Assembly (NCBI GenBank): GCA_012522345.1
Contig: JAAYKO010000035.1
Coordinates: 1-47,508, forward strand
Length of the DNA stretch: 47,508 nt
Reading direction: 5' to 3'
From: Acholeplasmataceae bacterium
GTDB lineage: Bacteria; Bacillota_I; Bacilli_A; Acholeplasmatales; UBA5453
The notes under the pieces were generated by a model. The model searched no databases. It was not told the origin of the DNA and saw nothing but the letters and a program-made list of their open reading frames with translations. Below, in pieces: positions 17,955-26,360 of the stretch. The position numbers and the translations under genes are program-made. Each line of letters begins with the position of its first letter. The first letter of the stretch is position 1.

Positions 17955-20864
17955 CTATTCTAAGCCAAACTCACGCCGTTTCTTCTCTAACTCTTTATTA
18001 ATTACTTGTACATAATCATAAATTGTTTCGCGTGGGTTTGTACTATCTGCAATTACTTTTCTAAATGCATTATCTAAGTGTCTTCCTGTCATATATGCAC
18101 CAGGCACTTCTGGAATCCCTCTCGTCCACTGCCATTGTTCAGAAAGAATGGTCGCTTCTTTGACTGTCCATGGTAAACTTTCCATTGCCGCAACATTTGC
18201 AGTAGGATACCTCGCTGCAGCACCTAAAATACCTTCCATTTCTCGACCAAAGCGAGTTTGAATTTCCGTTGAAAGCCACCATTTTAAAAATTCCCAGGAA
18301 GCTTCAGGATTTTTACTCTGTTGTAAAATCATCGAACCGCTAACTGCAGAAACAGTTTCTCTTCTAATTGTCTCATTCCCGTTAGAATCAACTACTTTAG
18401 TGCCGGGAACTAAAGAAAAGTCCCATTTACCTCTAATCTCTGGCGCAAAAACTGCTAGAGTATTGTAAGTATTATAGTAAGTCAACCCAATCGGCATTTG
18501 ACCACTGCGAAAGCGGTTAATAAAGTTAGCATCTAAAACAAATGAATAATCTGTATAAAATCGCGTCCAAGTTTCAAATACTTTTGGTCCCATTCCTTCA
18601 CTAAAACCAGATGCTTTTCCAGCTTCTAAGTAAAACTCGCCATCATTTTGATAAAACATTGTCGCAAACACAGGATTTGGTGGAACCATCATTGCACCAA
18701 CACTAGCTGGAAGTGGCAAGTAAAATTCCAAATTATGTTTTTGTAAGTCAGGGATTAATCCAATCATTTCTTCCCAAGTGCTAGGAACCTTTAAATCAAG
18801 CTCTTCAAAAATATCTGTGCGATAGAACATTACTAAAAAGGTCTGTGTCTCTGGAAGTGCATATGTCTTATCTAAATATCTAAATGGCACCATCGCACTT
18901 TCATGAAACTGGGTACTAATAGCGTTAAAATCTGTAAATTGTGATAAATCATAAGCGGCATTTCGCATTGCATAATTAACCGGAACATTCGAACCAACAC
19001 CTAAAGCAACATCAGGTCCTTCTCCTGCTAGAGTGGCAGGTAATAATGCTGCACCACTTACGTGTTTTAAGTTAACTTGAATATTTTGGTTTGGCGTAAA
19101 TTGTTCATCAATTAGTCGTCTTAAAATATTTGTTTGGTCACGACCAACAGAAATCCAAACATCAATTGATTCCCCACTTTCAGTTGTTGTTGTTCCAACT
19201 GCTGAGTAATCGATTGTAAACGAAGCAACAAATGATTTTAACCCAAACCAAAGTGTCTCAAATAAACTTTCACTGCCTTTTGGCATCTTTTCTTTGCTGG
19301 AATGAATTATAAAATAATCAATCTCAAGCGGTTGTTGGTCTAAAAGAACTAACAGCGTTCCAAGTGATGCAATATTGTTTTCGTAATGAGTGAGTTTCTT
19401 ATGAATTTCACTAGGTTTTTTCAAGAAATTATCCAATTGAAGTAATACTGTATCTAAAATTCCAGTTTTCTCACTTTTTGAGCCGGAAATTTGAATGATT
19501 CCTTGCCGTACACGCTTTAAAGCATCTCTTTCTGCTTCAAATCTAGCTAATAAATCAGGAATTCGTTCATGAAGACGATAGTCTCGATATTCATCAGGTT
19601 TTGTCCCTGTAAAGATTAAAATCTCACGATAAATTCTATTTAAATTGTTAATTGAATGGTTAACTTCTGAAATTAAAAGACCATACTGACCTAAAGAAGT
19701 TTCCATTTTTAAAGTATGCTTTCCCTTTTCTAAATAGAATAAAAAGGCCTCTTTTTTTGTCCCAAGAGTTTGAATTCGCCACTTATTGGAATGAACAAAC
19801 TCATAGTTTTGAAGTTCTTTAAAAGGAATTTCATCATCGAGATAAATATTTCTAAAAACTGTCATCCCAGTGGCAAGTTTTTGTTTAACTCGCAGACTTA
19901 TCTCATATAAACCAGTTTCTGGAACATCAAGTTCCCACTCAATCATACTACCAGCAACTCGCCAATTAATTCCCCCTATTGAATTAAGTTTAATTTTTGA
20001 TGGGTCACTTGGGATTGTAAGTGGACTCGAACGATCATTTAATGGATAAAGCGTTGGTGCTGTTGTCATTGAGGCCTGTTCAGCTTGAACAAGTTGGAAT
20101 TCATTTGCAACTTTTTGATATCCCTTTTGGAGATAACTAGCCTTAACATTTTCATAACTTGGAAGTTCTTTGACACTTTTTAGTTCGATTTTACCGATTA
20201 CCATCGGCTCTCGCAAAGATTCTAATTTTAAATGATTAACACCTTTTTCAAAATAAAACTCATAAGGTTCAGCAACATATCCTGCGGGATCTTTAAGATA
20301 GGCATTAATCCAACGTGGTTTTTCGATCTGTCGTGGTCTAATATCATTGCCGAAAATATCTTGTTTGATTTCACCTTCATTACCCCAAGTTCTTAAAAAG
20401 ATAATATTGGAAGCTGAATCAAAAGGAATTTCATCATTGAGATAAAAGGCTCTTTCGATATCAGAACTTTTTCCTTCAGTTGGAAAATATGTCAGTAAAA
20501 CACGATAAAAACCTGCTTCACTTACTTCTACTGCATAAGTAACTGAACCAGATTCCTCTGTTAAAAGCGTGTTTGACAATCCTTGATATGTTTGAATAAT
20601 TTCATGGTTTCCATCAATTTCTAAATAATTAGAACCTAAAATTGGATTTGGTTCTTGTTCTGGATAATTTTTTGGAAACTTATTTTTATAAATATAGTAA
20701 TCCGAATTTGTTTCAAAAATAGTTGAATCAAAATCTGTACTTTTAGTATTATGGACTAAATAATCTTTTTTTACTAAAGTAATTGTCAAATTAATAAACC
20801 CATATAAAATAAAAATGCCCACTAATGAAATTAGTGCAATCCAAAATTTTTTAATATAAATCAC
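17955..20864 (-). CDS. Membrane-anchored fusion of carbohydrate-binding-like domains and ABC solute-binding protein
   Basis: A 969-residue protein. An N-terminal membrane helix spans about residues 8-30. Two beta-sandwich modules follow (about 80-235 and 255-400), each with the repeated elements 'GFYRVLLTYFP ... IERAFYLNDEIPFD' and 'GLYEISLRVKQ ... VFRNIYLDDEIPFK', resembling CBM35-type or hexosaminidase-linked binding domains. After a helical linker comes an extracellular solute-binding domain of CUT1 type (about 570-969: GEGPDVALGVGSNVP, YALPETQTFLVMFYRTDIFEELDL). It sits between the lipoprotein binding protein and the permeases. The start is uncertain: GTG at 20862-20864 is fused to the AAGGAG site with no spacing, while an ATT three codons on has ideal spacing. 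Confidence 0.82.
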   Translation of the reverse strand: MIYIKKFWIALISLVGIFILYGFINLTITLVKKDYLVHNTKSTDFDSTIFETNSDYYIYKNKFPKNYPEQEPNPILGSNYLEIDGNHEIIQTYQGLSNTLLTEESGSVTYAVEVSEAGFYRVLLTYFPTEGKSSDIERAFYLNDEIPFDSASNIIFLRTWGNEGEIKQDIFGNDIRPRQIEKPRWINAYLKDPAGYVAEPYEFYFEKGVNHLKLESLREPMVIGKIELKSVKELPSYENVKASYLQKGYQKVANEFQLVQAEQASMTTAPTLYPLNDRSSPLTIPSDPSKIKLNSIGGINWRVAGSMIEWELDVPETGLYEISLRVKQKLATGMTVFRNIYLDDEIPFKELQNYEFVHSNKWRIQTLGTKKEAFLFYLEKGKHTLKMETSLGQYGLLISEVNHSINNLNRIYREILIFTGTKPDEYRDYRLHERIPDLLARFEAERDALKRVRQGIIQISGSKSEKTGILDTVLLQLDNFLKKPSEIHKKLTHYENNIASLGTLLVLLDQQPLEIDYFIIHSSKEKMPKGSESLFETLWFGLKSFVASFTIDYSAVGTTTTESGESIDVWISVGRDQTNILRRLIDEQFTPNQNIQVNLKHVSGAALLPATLAGEGPDVALGVGSNVPVNYAMRNAAYDLSQFTDFNAISTQFHESAMVPFRYLDKTYALPETQTFLVMFYRTDIFEELDLKVPSTWEEMIGLIPDLQKHNLEFYLPLPASVGAMMVPPNPVFATMFYQNDGEFYLEAGKASGFSEGMGPKVFETWTRFYTDYSFVLDANFINRFRSGQMPIGLTYYNTYNTLAVFAPEIRGKWDFSLVPGTKVVDSNGNETIRRETVSAVSGSMILQQSKNPEASWEFLKWWLSTEIQTRFGREMEGILGAAARYPTANVAAMESLPWTVKEATILSEQWQWTRGIPEVPGAYMTGRHLDNAFRKVIADSTNPRETIYDYVQVINKELEKKRREFGLE

Positions 20865-20876
20865 TCCTTTTAATAG

Positions 20877-20906
20877 TTCCCCCCTTTTTCAATTTAAAGG
20901 GGGGAA
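20877..20906 (-). other. Strong intergenic stem-loop between the two binding-protein genes
   Basis: Arms TTCCCCCCTTT (20877-20887) and AAAGGGGGGAA (20896-20906) form an 11-bp stem with six G-C pairs and an eight-base loop. It has no T run on the minus side, so it is not a normal terminator. It lies right after the binding-protein gene and just before the fused second one. Such elements often protect upstream mRNA or reduce read-through, giving more binding protein than permease. Confidence 0.8.
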
Positions 20907-20925
20907 TACTATTATTTAAGCTTTA

Positions 20926-23259
20926 TTATTCTGAGTAATATTCATCAATTCGATTTTGATAAATTGGGGCTATCGATTCTAATCTTGAACGATAATCTCC
21001 ATTTACGATACCGGAGTTAACGTTGACTCTAAACGCATCTGCTCCATATGATGAAACCATCGCGTTAAGAACCTCAGCATAAACTTTATCTGAAATCGAC
21101 AAATATGCATCTACATAACGTTGATCATCAAACTTAGTCAAAAGATAAGTTTCAAAGTCAGTTCCTTCATCCCAAATTTGCAAGTCAATCCAAACATCTA
21201 AAACCAATTTAGCACGTGCAGCTGACATTCCGCTTGATAACATCGCCATTGAAACACCATAAATTGGTGATTTATATTCTCCTCTGTAATCATCGCCCAT
21301 TGGATAAGGAACAAAACCTAATTCAAAGCTAACTGGTCCCCATCTATTTTCAGCAGTAATAAACCAAAGATCTCCCGGATGCATTACTACTCTTCCACCG
21401 CGCCATTCTGCAGAACCAGCATCATAACCTCGGTTTGGCTCAAATAAGTCATCTTTGTACAAACCTTCAATAAAGGCAATCGTGTCGACAGCAGGTCTGG
21501 CAGTAAAGGCTACTTTTTTAGTTCTTTCATTGATGAATTCGCCACCATTTAAAGGAATCATATTTTCAGCATAATAAGAGAAATGCCCTCCTAAGGTGTA
21601 ATAAGGATTCTCTTCACTTGAGACCGCTTTTAAAGCTGCTTGAGTTTGAAGAGCCCAAGCTTCAAATGTTGACCATGTCCACTCGCCAGCTAAATAGAGG
21701 TCCGTTGGATTAGGAACACCTAACTCATCGACTAAATCAGCATTGAAATACAGGCCTGATTCTAAGGAAAGTGAACCCGGATTAAAGCCGTAATACTTAC
21801 GGTTAAATAAGCCTGCCGCTAACATTGTGGGTTCTAACTTTTGTCCACCTGGAGTTGATAGATAGAAATCAATTGGAGCAATTCCGCCCCCACTTGCCAT
21901 CTGAGGAATCCAGTCGGTTGTAACGTGATAGAAAATATCAGCCATTCGGGAACCAGAAACACTCGCTTGAATAATCGCATCTATTCTTGATGGTCCCCAT
22001 GCTGCATTATCCGGATAAGGTGGATATTTAACTTCAACATCATGTTTAGCCTCAGCTGCCCGCTGGATATCTTGGCGTTTTCTTTGATCTGTTCCTGTAT
22101 AATCACTGCGGAATGGGTCAAGCTCTCTTGGGTCACCTGACATAATTATTATTGTTTGTTTACCTGCTGTTTTTGGAATAACTGCGACTATTCTTTCTTT
22201 AGTATCAGTATTTCCTTCAGAACCAACAACTGTATAAACAAGTGTGTAACTTCCAACAGTGCTAACATCTACTGTTCCCTCGACTTCGATATCTGCAGTA
22301 ATATCACCTAGTAATGAATCTCTAGCTTCTATACCTGCTTTTGGATCAAATTCTCCACCCACTTCAATTTCAACAGCTGCAACATTTAAAATTTCAACTC
22401 GGATATAAACCGTTACAATCCGCTCAACCTCAACTATTTCTCCTTGGGCATCTTTTAAGTATTCAAACTCATCTTCTTCGCCATCTTCAACTGGAACTTT
22501 AATTCGGTAAGTTAAAGTGTACTCACCAGTCTTAGTAAGATCTAAATCTTCTGTTCCAGTCACTTCAAGATACTCGGTTCGAGTTATTGTAGTTGGATTA
22601 CCTTCTTCATCTAAAATAGATTCAGATGCTGTAACATTAAGTTTCGGATTAAATTCTTTGTTAATTTCAACATTAACATCATTAGCGCCATAAATCATCG
22701 GTTGACTAACAACAGTTATTGTTCTGGTGTGGGTAATTGTAACATTTTCAACAGTCGCTTTATAAACAATTTCATAAACACCTTCTGTTTTAGTATCTAC
22801 TTCACCAGTAATCTCAAAGTGAGCATCGTATTCTGCTTCTACGTAGGCATTTTTTCTCCCAATTTGTGGATCCATTAGATAAACACCTGACTTAGTATTA
22901 AACGATGCTACCCCTAGCGCAACATTGCGGTCAGAAACCCCATTTAAGGTAAAGTTTTCAACAATAACCTTGCGCACTAATTCATCTTTTGAACCATCAC
23001 TACCAATGATTGTGTAAGTGATAATATACTCACCCTCTACATCGGTGTCAACCGTTCCTTCATAAGTGATTTTATTACTGACATCACCTTTGACAGAATC
23101 TTTTGCACTAATACCTGCAAGAGGATCAAAGTCACTCTTATAACGAATAGTCGTTTCTCGTGGTCCGCTTAAAATAGCTGGCCCTTTTTCATCATCTCCA
23201 CAGCCGAAAAGTAAGACTGAAGAAACTAATAAAATTGCCAATAAAAATATTCTTTTCAT
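20926..23259 (-). CDS. Lipoprotein solute-binding protein with four Ig-like domains
   Basis: A 777-residue lipoprotein: signal peptide with lipobox LLFGC (Cys20). Four bacterial Ig-like/DUF5011-type modules follow (about 30-105, 106-190, 190-295, 296-365), each ending in the 'GTVDT..EGEYIITYTI.GS.G' pattern. A CUT1-type extracellular solute-binding domain fills about 370-777 (TIIIMSGDPRELDPF, ADIFYHVTTDWIPQMASGGGI, LYFNADLVDELGVP). The Ig modules probably act as a stalk holding the binding domain away from the membrane or as glycan-binding modules. It is first in the long import operon, with its own promoter and a strong GGAGAGG site. Peptidoglycan-fragment binding is inferred from neighbours. 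Confidence 0.9.
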   Translation of the reverse strand: MKRIFLLAILLVSSVLLFGCGDDEKGPAILSGPRETTIRYKSDFDPLAGISAKDSVKGDVSNKITYEGTVDTDVEGEYIITYTIIGSDGSKDELVRKVIVENFTLNGVSDRNVALGVASFNTKSGVYLMDPQIGRKNAYVEAEYDAHFEITGEVDTKTEGVYEIVYKATVENVTITHTRTITVVSQPMIYGANDVNVEINKEFNPKLNVTASESILDEEGNPTTITRTEYLEVTGTEDLDLTKTGEYTLTYRIKVPVEDGEEDEFEYLKDAQGEIVEVERIVTVYIRVEILNVAAVEIEVGGEFDPKAGIEARDSLLGDITADIEVEGTVDVSTVGSYTLVYTVVGSEGNTDTKERIVAVIPKTAGKQTIIIMSGDPRELDPFRSDYTGTDQRKRQDIQRAAEAKHDVEVKYPPYPDNAAWGPSRIDAIIQASVSGSRMADIFYHVTTDWIPQMASGGGIAPIDFYLSTPGGQKLEPTMLAAGLFNRKYYGFNPGSLSLESGLYFNADLVDELGVPNPTDLYLAGEWTWSTFEAWALQTQAALKAVSSEENPYYTLGGHFSYYAENMIPLNGGEFINERTKKVAFTARPAVDTIAFIEGLYKDDLFEPNRGYDAGSAEWRGGRVVMHPGDLWFITAENRWGPVSFELGFVPYPMGDDYRGEYKSPIYGVSMAMLSSGMSAARAKLVLDVWIDLQIWDEGTDFETYLLTKFDDQRYVDAYLSISDKVYAEVLNAMVSSYGADAFRVNVNSGIVNGDYRSRLESIAPIYQNRIDEYYSE

Positions 23260-23300
23260 TAAAATACCTCTCCTCTCTATTACTATGTAATTTTAAGAAT

Positions 23301-23318
23301 ATATTTATTAATAAATAT
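23301..23318. repeat. Perfect 18-bp AT-only palindrome in the leader of the import operon
   Basis: ATATTTATTAATAAATAT reads the same on both strands. It lies next to the cre-like palindrome 23319-23338 and within the predicted leader of the binding-protein operon. It may be a second operator or an mRNA hairpin; being pure A/T it could also be chance. Confidence 0.5.
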
Positions 23319-23338
23319 AAATGAAACCCCTTTCATTT
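23319..23338. promoter_or_regulatory. Operator-like palindrome at the start point of the import operon
   Basis: AAATGAAACCCCTTTCATTT has perfect 8-bp arms around CCCC. Its core (23322-23335) fits the cre consensus TGWAANCGNTNWCA at every position except the central G, which is C. It begins about two bases downstream of the -10 hexamer, where a bound repressor would block initiation. It may be a degenerate CcpA site or a site for the RpiR-family regulator encoded at 41.2-42.1 kb, since TGAAA/TTTCA half sites are common among such regulators. Confidence 0.55.
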
Positions 23339-23340
23339 CC

Positions 23341-23346
23341 ATTATA
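23341..23346 (-). promoter_or_regulatory. -10 element of the import/recycling operon
   Basis: Minus-strand TATAAT, preceded by GTG and overlapped upstream by a second AT-rich possibility (TGTTATAGT). No clear -35 is seen. The predicted leader to the binding-protein ATG is about 75 bases and contains two palindromes. Confidence 0.55.
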
Positions 23347-23420
23347 CACTATAACAACTCAAAAAAAGCTATTTGTTTGTTTTTTTTCAAAGTTGTAAAA
23401 TTATTTTCAAAAAATTGTTT

Positions 23421-23457
23421 TAAGAAAAATGAAAGTTTCCGAAATCGGAAACTTTCA
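23421..23457 (-). terminator. Terminator of the surface-protein gene
   Basis: A perfect 12-bp stem TGAAAGTTTCCG (23430-23441) / CGGAAACTTTCA (23446-23457) with an ATTT loop on the minus strand is followed by TTTTTCTT. It lies 25 bases after the stop of the 845-residue surface protein and isolates it from the next operon. Confidence 0.93.
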
Positions 23458-23481
23458 CTTTATTTTAAGTTTTAAAACTTA

Positions 23482-26019
23482 TTATCCTTTTTTACCAAAT
23501 AGTAAGAAAGCTCCACCTAGTGCCGCTCCTGCAGATACAATTGCGACAATTGTAGAAATGGTTAATCCAATTCCAAATCTATCTGGCTTTTCATCTGTGT
23601 GTTCTTTAGCTTCTTCTAGCTTTTCATCAGCGTATTCTTTTGCTGCAGCTTCTCTTGCGTCAGCATAATCTTTAGCTGCTTGTTCTCTTTCATCAGCATA
23701 ATCTTTAGCTGCTTGTTCTCTTGCATCGGCATAATCTTTAGCTGCTTGTTCTCTCGCGTCAGCATAATCTTTAGCTGCTTGTTCTCTTGCATCAGCATAA
23801 TCTTTAGCTTCGTTTAGTGCTTCTTCGACTTCTGCCTCAACAATTACATCAACCTCTTCTTGACTTAGAAGCGGCTCTTCAACTGTTACTTGGAAAGCGG
23901 CATCAGAGTAATTGCCCGCTCTATCTTCAGCACTTACCACAACATTGTATGTTCCAGCTACTGCTAAATCAAGTCCACCATCATCAGAAACATAAAGATC
24001 AATGTCATCTCTTGCATCAAAATCATCGACTGCAATAACATTCGCTAAAATTGCCTCATCAGCGTTTTCAAACATCTTAGAATTGACTTTGTAGTTAGAA
24101 TTAACAATATAGATTTTTGGTGCTTCAACATCTTCAATTACAATATTAAAGGTTTCGCGATCGTACAATGTAAATTTAATTTCCTCTACTGGATCTAAGA
24201 AATCTACAGTGTCGCCTAGATTTAAGTCAACGATATATTCTCTACTACCGCCATAAACTACTGCACCATGTCCAAAGATGAAGACTTCCCCTGCTTCAAA
24301 AGTAATCGCTTGAACGTAGTCTTTTAAGTCATCTCCTGATATATCTAGATCGCCATCTGGTTTATAGACTTTTCCAGCATTCCAATCAAATTTAAGTTTA
24401 ATTTTGCCGTCAGCTCCAACTAAAATTCCTGCGCTTCCCCAGGCTGGCGTTGCTTCTGCCATATATTGGTCATCAGTAATTAAGTGAAGTTTATTGACTG
24501 TTTTAAAGACAATATCGATGTGCTCATCTAAAATTGGATAAGTTTCTTCAGTTGCTTCGCCTTCATTAAAGACAACTCTAAGCGGAATTGCTTCATATAC
24601 ATATTCAACACCAATTTCTAAATCAACTTTATAAGTTCCTGGTTTTGGATTATAAGGGTTAAGATTTTTTGGTCTAATATCGACAGCTAAATCTGCAAAA
24701 ATGTCGTTTCCATAACCATCATCAACCTCAATACCAGCTAAAACTTCTAATGGCAAGCCTGCATCATAATATTTGTCACCTTTAACTCCAGAAATAATCG
24801 GCGAAAGTTTGCCAACAACAATCTCAGCATGAGCGGTTGTGCTAATCGCTTTTGCTGTTGGAGTTTCGGCAAAGAATTCAATTTTGTATTTCGCTCCAAT
24901 TTCATGAGAATCAACAGCACTAACTGCCTTATTTGGTGTATATTTTTTCGTTCCAGCATCATAGGCGAAACTAATCGTTTCTAAAAACGTATCTTCTACA
25001 TCATAAATATCAATGTCAAAATCAATTATTTCCGTTTCTTTGATTACATTGTCGTTATCATCAAACATTTTAATCCAAGATGCGGTAACACCATCTAAAT
25101 CAAATTCAAAGTCTTGATAAGGTTCTGCGATAATTTGAACACCTTCATTTAAGGCGTCGCCATCTAAAGCTGCGATTCCAGCAAATACTGGTGCTTGCTC
25201 TTCATAAAACATCTTCATTGGAGCTACATCATCTAATAATGCTTGTGGCAATGACTTTGTAAACGCAAGCGCAGGCGCAAAAGCACCGCGATCATGTGTT
25301 CCTAAAGAAATTGCTGTCCAACCAGCTGGAACATGAACTTGAATTGGATTATAGTCAAGAAGGTCTGACCATGTACTTTCATCTGCTGGATCTGATTCAA
25401 GTCGACGCCATGTAATCCATGCTAATGGTTCAACAACATAGCCATCTGGATCATTGTCATCAATCATAATTCGGATCGCTTGACGCTCCTCTTCAGGAAC
25501 ATCTTCTTCATCAAGAAAACGCCAATACTCAGGTTCTCCTTCAGCTGCCACATTCGCAACTGGGAAGTAGTGAACTTGGTCTTCAACCATCCGAAGTTTA
25601 CCAGTTTCATCAAAATATGCCCAAATTCGATGAATTTCTGAAGTTAGCTCTTTTCTTGTCTCGCCAGCTTCTAAAATTATGGTTTCGTCGGTATTGTTAA
25701 TTAAAGCTGCACCAAAGGCATTCCAACTTAAACCAGGCAAGTCCTCTTCGCCGATATAGCCTTTTCCACCCTCATCTTCTAATTCGCTGCCATAACGAAC
25801 AGCACTTCTAACGTAGTGATAACGGTAACCGTTGAACTCCAGCGTCCAGTGGTCGCTGCCGACAAGTGTCTGTGTACAACTGCCTACCCCTGTTAAACAT
25901 GCTTCTTGATCATAAGGATAAACATCAATTAGATTATTATCCCCTGCGGCATAAGTACTAAGACCGATGCCAAGCGTTAGGAACATTCCTAACAACAAAG
26001 CTGAAAAAAATTTTTTCAA
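23482..26019 (-). CDS. Abundant-type surface protein with hendecad stalk and C-terminal membrane anchor
   Basis: An 845-residue protein of unrecognised family. It has a signal peptide (about 1-24), a large acidic ectodomain with an Ig-like module near the end (about 640-715, ending SAEDRAGNYSDAAFQVTVEE), then a stalk of 11-residue repeats close to AKDYADAREQA (about 735-800), and a C-terminal membrane helix (about 815-842) ending FGKKG with no LPXTG motif. The start is TTG at 26017-26019, supported by AGGAGG nine bases upstream and by the signal peptide beginning MKKFF. A near-consensus promoter, a perfect cre site and its own terminator suggest high, sugar-controlled expression. It may be a coat protein or a docking protein for peptidoglycan. 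Confidence 0.85.
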   Translation of the reverse strand: MKKFFSALLLGMFLTLGIGLSTYAAGDNNLIDVYPYDQEACLTGVGSCTQTLVGSDHWTLEFNGYRYHYVRSAVRYGSELEDEGGKGYIGEEDLPGLSWNAFGAALINNTDETIILEAGETRKELTSEIHRIWAYFDETGKLRMVEDQVHYFPVANVAAEGEPEYWRFLDEEDVPEEERQAIRIMIDDNDPDGYVVEPLAWITWRRLESDPADESTWSDLLDYNPIQVHVPAGWTAISLGTHDRGAFAPALAFTKSLPQALLDDVAPMKMFYEEQAPVFAGIAALDGDALNEGVQIIAEPYQDFEFDLDGVTASWIKMFDDNDNVIKETEIIDFDIDIYDVEDTFLETISFAYDAGTKKYTPNKAVSAVDSHEIGAKYKIEFFAETPTAKAISTTAHAEIVVGKLSPIISGVKGDKYYDAGLPLEVLAGIEVDDGYGNDIFADLAVDIRPKNLNPYNPKPGTYKVDLEIGVEYVYEAIPLRVVFNEGEATEETYPILDEHIDIVFKTVNKLHLITDDQYMAEATPAWGSAGILVGADGKIKLKFDWNAGKVYKPDGDLDISGDDLKDYVQAITFEAGEVFIFGHGAVVYGGSREYIVDLNLGDTVDFLDPVEEIKFTLYDRETFNIVIEDVEAPKIYIVNSNYKVNSKMFENADEAILANVIAVDDFDARDDIDLYVSDDGGLDLAVAGTYNVVVSAEDRAGNYSDAAFQVTVEEPLLSQEEVDVIVEAEVEEALNEAKDYADAREQAAKDYADAREQAAKDYADAREQAAKDYADEREQAAKDYADAREAAAKEYADEKLEEAKEHTDEKPDRFGIGLTISTIVAIVSAGAALGGAFLLFGKKG
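23661..23812 (-). repeat. 33-bp tandem repeat (five units) encoding the hendecad stalk
   Basis: Units start at 23661, 23694, 23727, 23760 and 23793; the last is partial. Each encodes 11 residues of the type DYADAREQAAK. Units differ by only a few bases, so the tract may gain or lose whole units without a frameshift. Spacer-free repetition inside a reading frame excludes CRISPR. Confidence 0.9.
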
Positions 26020-26041
26020 TTTATTCTCCTCCTATTTTCTT

Positions 26042-26057
26042 CAAAGATAAATCTTTG
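26042..26057. repeat. Inverted repeat in the leader of the surface-protein gene
   Basis: CAAAGATAAATCTTTG has 7-bp arms around AA. It lies near the start of the predicted transcript, between the -10 element and the AGGAGG site. It may be an operator or a stabilising 5' hairpin. Confidence 0.45.
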
Positions 26058-26071
26058 TCTTTGCAAGTATT

Positions 26072-26100
26072 ATTCTACCTCATTATGAAAGCGCTGTCAA
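26072..26100 (-). promoter_or_regulatory. Near-consensus housekeeping promoter of the surface-protein gene
   Basis: On the minus strand TTGACA (26095-26100), a 17-base spacer and TAGAAT (26072-26077): a perfect -35 and a five-of-six -10 at ideal spacing. It is the strongest promoter seen in the window. The cre site overlaps the -35 and spacer. Confidence 0.92.
26086..26099. promoter_or_regulatory. Catabolite-responsive element (cre) over the -35 box
   Basis: TGAAAGCGCTGTCA matches the cre consensus TGWAANCGNTNWCA at all fixed positions. It covers most of the -35 hexamer and the start of the spacer, the position at which CcpA represses. CcpA itself is not encoded in the window. Confidence 0.85.
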
Positions 26101-26360
26101 GATATCGAAAAGATTTCTTTTATTGCATTATGATGTGTTTATCTTTATTTTTACTACAGTTAAATCAACTTTCTAAACAATTATATTTTAACCTTTAGAT
26201 AATAGTTTTAAATTTCTTTATATTAAACTACTAACTACTTTGTTCACCTCCTCAACAGCCTTTAAATTTGGCCTTTTTGTTAATTGTTTAAAAACACATT
26301 TTTGCAAAAAAGACAGCTTTCTTACTTGCGCGCTTTAATAAAAGATAACACTTCTATACT

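Larger units (their letters stand above)
26020..26360. other. 341-base intergenic region: promoter, cre site and leader of the surface protein
   Basis: The left half holds the promoter, cre and leader palindrome described separately. The right half (26110-26360) is AT-rich, without a convincing gene, RNA structure or terminator for the amidase gene. An isolated AGGAGGTG (26245-26252, minus strand) is not followed by a start codon with an open frame. Confidence 0.6.

Noticed and set aside
23661-23812. Regular 33-bp repeats that could be taken for a CRISPR array
   Set aside because: There are no spacers; the units are contiguous and encode the in-frame stalk of a surface protein.
26245-26252. 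Perfect AGGAGGTG on the minus strand, suggesting a small gene upstream of the surface protein
   Set aside because: No ATG, GTG or TTG follows at a useful distance with an open frame; the next codons run quickly into stops.
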